Positions 6,013 to 6,376 of a stretch of 6,376 nucleotides of DNA are shown here, one piece after another. Where the stretch lies: positions 1 to 6,376 of the forward strand of contig JAITIO010000045.1 in assembly GCA_031279395.1 (NCBI GenBank), read 5' to 3'. The translations under genes were made by a program, and so were the position numbers. A model generated the notes under the pieces. That model made no database searches and was not told the DNA's origin. It saw only the letters and a program-made list of their open reading frames with translations. Source of the stretch: Puniceicoccales bacterium. GTDB lineage: Bacteria; Verrucomicrobiota; Verrucomicrobiia; Opitutales; JAIRKQ01. Within the stretch, counting starts at the first letter, position 1; each line of letters starts with the position of its first letter.

Positions 6013-6376
6013 GATAGGACAATTTTTTCATATTCCGTGGAACAGAGTAACATCACGGAAGATAAAATTGTTGATTATATTTTTAACAAAAATGCTAATA
6101 AAAGGATTAAAATTGTTCATGTTTTCAATAAAAATGGTGTATCCCTTGCCAGAACTTTGAGGAAAAGTTTTGATGACCTTATCGCCTTTGACCTAAATTT
6201 TCAGTTCGATTCTTTTGCAAAGGCAGAAAAAGATGGCCTAAGGGTGGAGTATGGATGCCTTTACAATATTTCCATGCCGGATAATTCGAGCGATGTTGTT
6301 ATCTGGCAAAACAGGGATGCTGCAGCGACACAAATTGTGTACATTATGAAGGAACTGTTTCGCATATTGAAACCCG
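6013..6376 (+). pseudogene. SAM-dependent methyltransferase domain (type 11-like), in frame with GT9, runs off window
   Basis: After TGA at 6010-6012 the same frame stays open for 121 codons to the window edge. What is seen: IKIVHVFNKNGVSLARTL, then LIAFDLNF (the acidic residue expected at the end of strand 2), then GCLYNISMPDNSSDVVI and a helix ending MKELFRILKP, matching the class I methyltransferase pattern of pxDNSFDxV followed by ExxRvLKPGG. The glycine-rich SAM motif I (xDxGxGxG) is not recognisable in the expected place. No ATG lies near the start of this frame; GTG 6037 is the nearest alternative start, with no clear ribosome site. The simplest reading is that this is the C-terminal domain of the glycosyltransferase polypeptide, cut off by a nonsense TGA; a separate gene is the alternative. 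The target of methylation is unknown, perhaps the glycan built by the fused transferase. Confidence 0.6.

Noticed and set aside
5801..6160. 119-codon plus-strand frame overlapping the glycosyltransferase tail
   Set aside because: It is out of frame with the recognisable GT9 tail and methyltransferase sequence, and has low-complexity hydrophobic content.
244..6376. Stop codon reassignment (for example UGA as Trp or UAG as sense)
   Set aside because: TAA, TAG and TGA all occur in frame, the same codons also end genes at sensible places, TGG is used normally, and there are frameshifts as well. Decay or errors explain more.
1..6376. CRISPR array, insertion sequence, tRNA or phage genes
   Set aside because: No regularly spaced repeats, transposase motifs, terminal repeats, cloverleaf sequences or phage-type proteins were seen on either strand.

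Overview
This window looks like a piece of a moderately AT-rich, Gram-negative bacterial chromosome that carries housekeeping and cell-envelope genes but is visibly eroding. The divergent TolQ-like/ExbD-like pair, from family memory, most resembles Verrucomicrobiota of the Opitutae type (Opitutales/Puniceicoccales). That placement is a guess, not a result. The combination of essential genes, in-frame stops, indels and short spacers would suit a host-restricted bacterium in genome reduction. A draft assembly with base-calling errors or chemically damaged DNA would look similar.

Layout: (1) 1-177, minus strand: the N-terminal end of a sugar-nucleotide-type nucleotidyltransferase that runs off the left edge. 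(2) 244-825, plus: pgsA, whose reading frame is complete apart from one in-frame TAG. (3) 889-1266, plus: rnpB, the RNase P RNA, with conserved core and compensatory pairing but reduced P3 and P12 arms. (4) 1391-2441, plus: an overlapping TolQ/ExbB-like and ExbD/TolR-like pair, both open, but lacking recognisable proton-channel residues. (5) 2442-2737: a 296-base stretch between convergent genes with no convincing gene; it holds a long-loop inverted repeat. (6) 2777-3730, minus: asd, open, but probably shortened by a CAA-to-TAA change that removed its last 13 residues. (7) 3731-3778: a 48-base divergent spacer with two overlapping inverted repeats. (8) 3779-4690, plus: ispE, with two in-frame TAA codons and changed active-site residues. 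(9) 4687-6376, plus: a family 9 glycosyltransferase reading into a methyltransferase domain, interrupted by two frameshifts and three in-frame stops.

The genes serve basic functions: phosphatidylglycerol synthesis (pgsA), tRNA maturation (rnpB), DAP/lysine-methionine-threonine supply (asd), MEP-pathway isoprenoids (ispE) and surface glycan assembly (glycosyltransferase/methyltransferase, possibly the nucleotidyltransferase). The most notable signal is the damage pattern. Seven in-frame stops in four genes, of all three stop types, can each be reached from a plausible sense codon by a single C:G-to-T:A transition, while protein similarity continues in the same frame beyond them. I see no evidence for a new defence, mobile or signalling system here.
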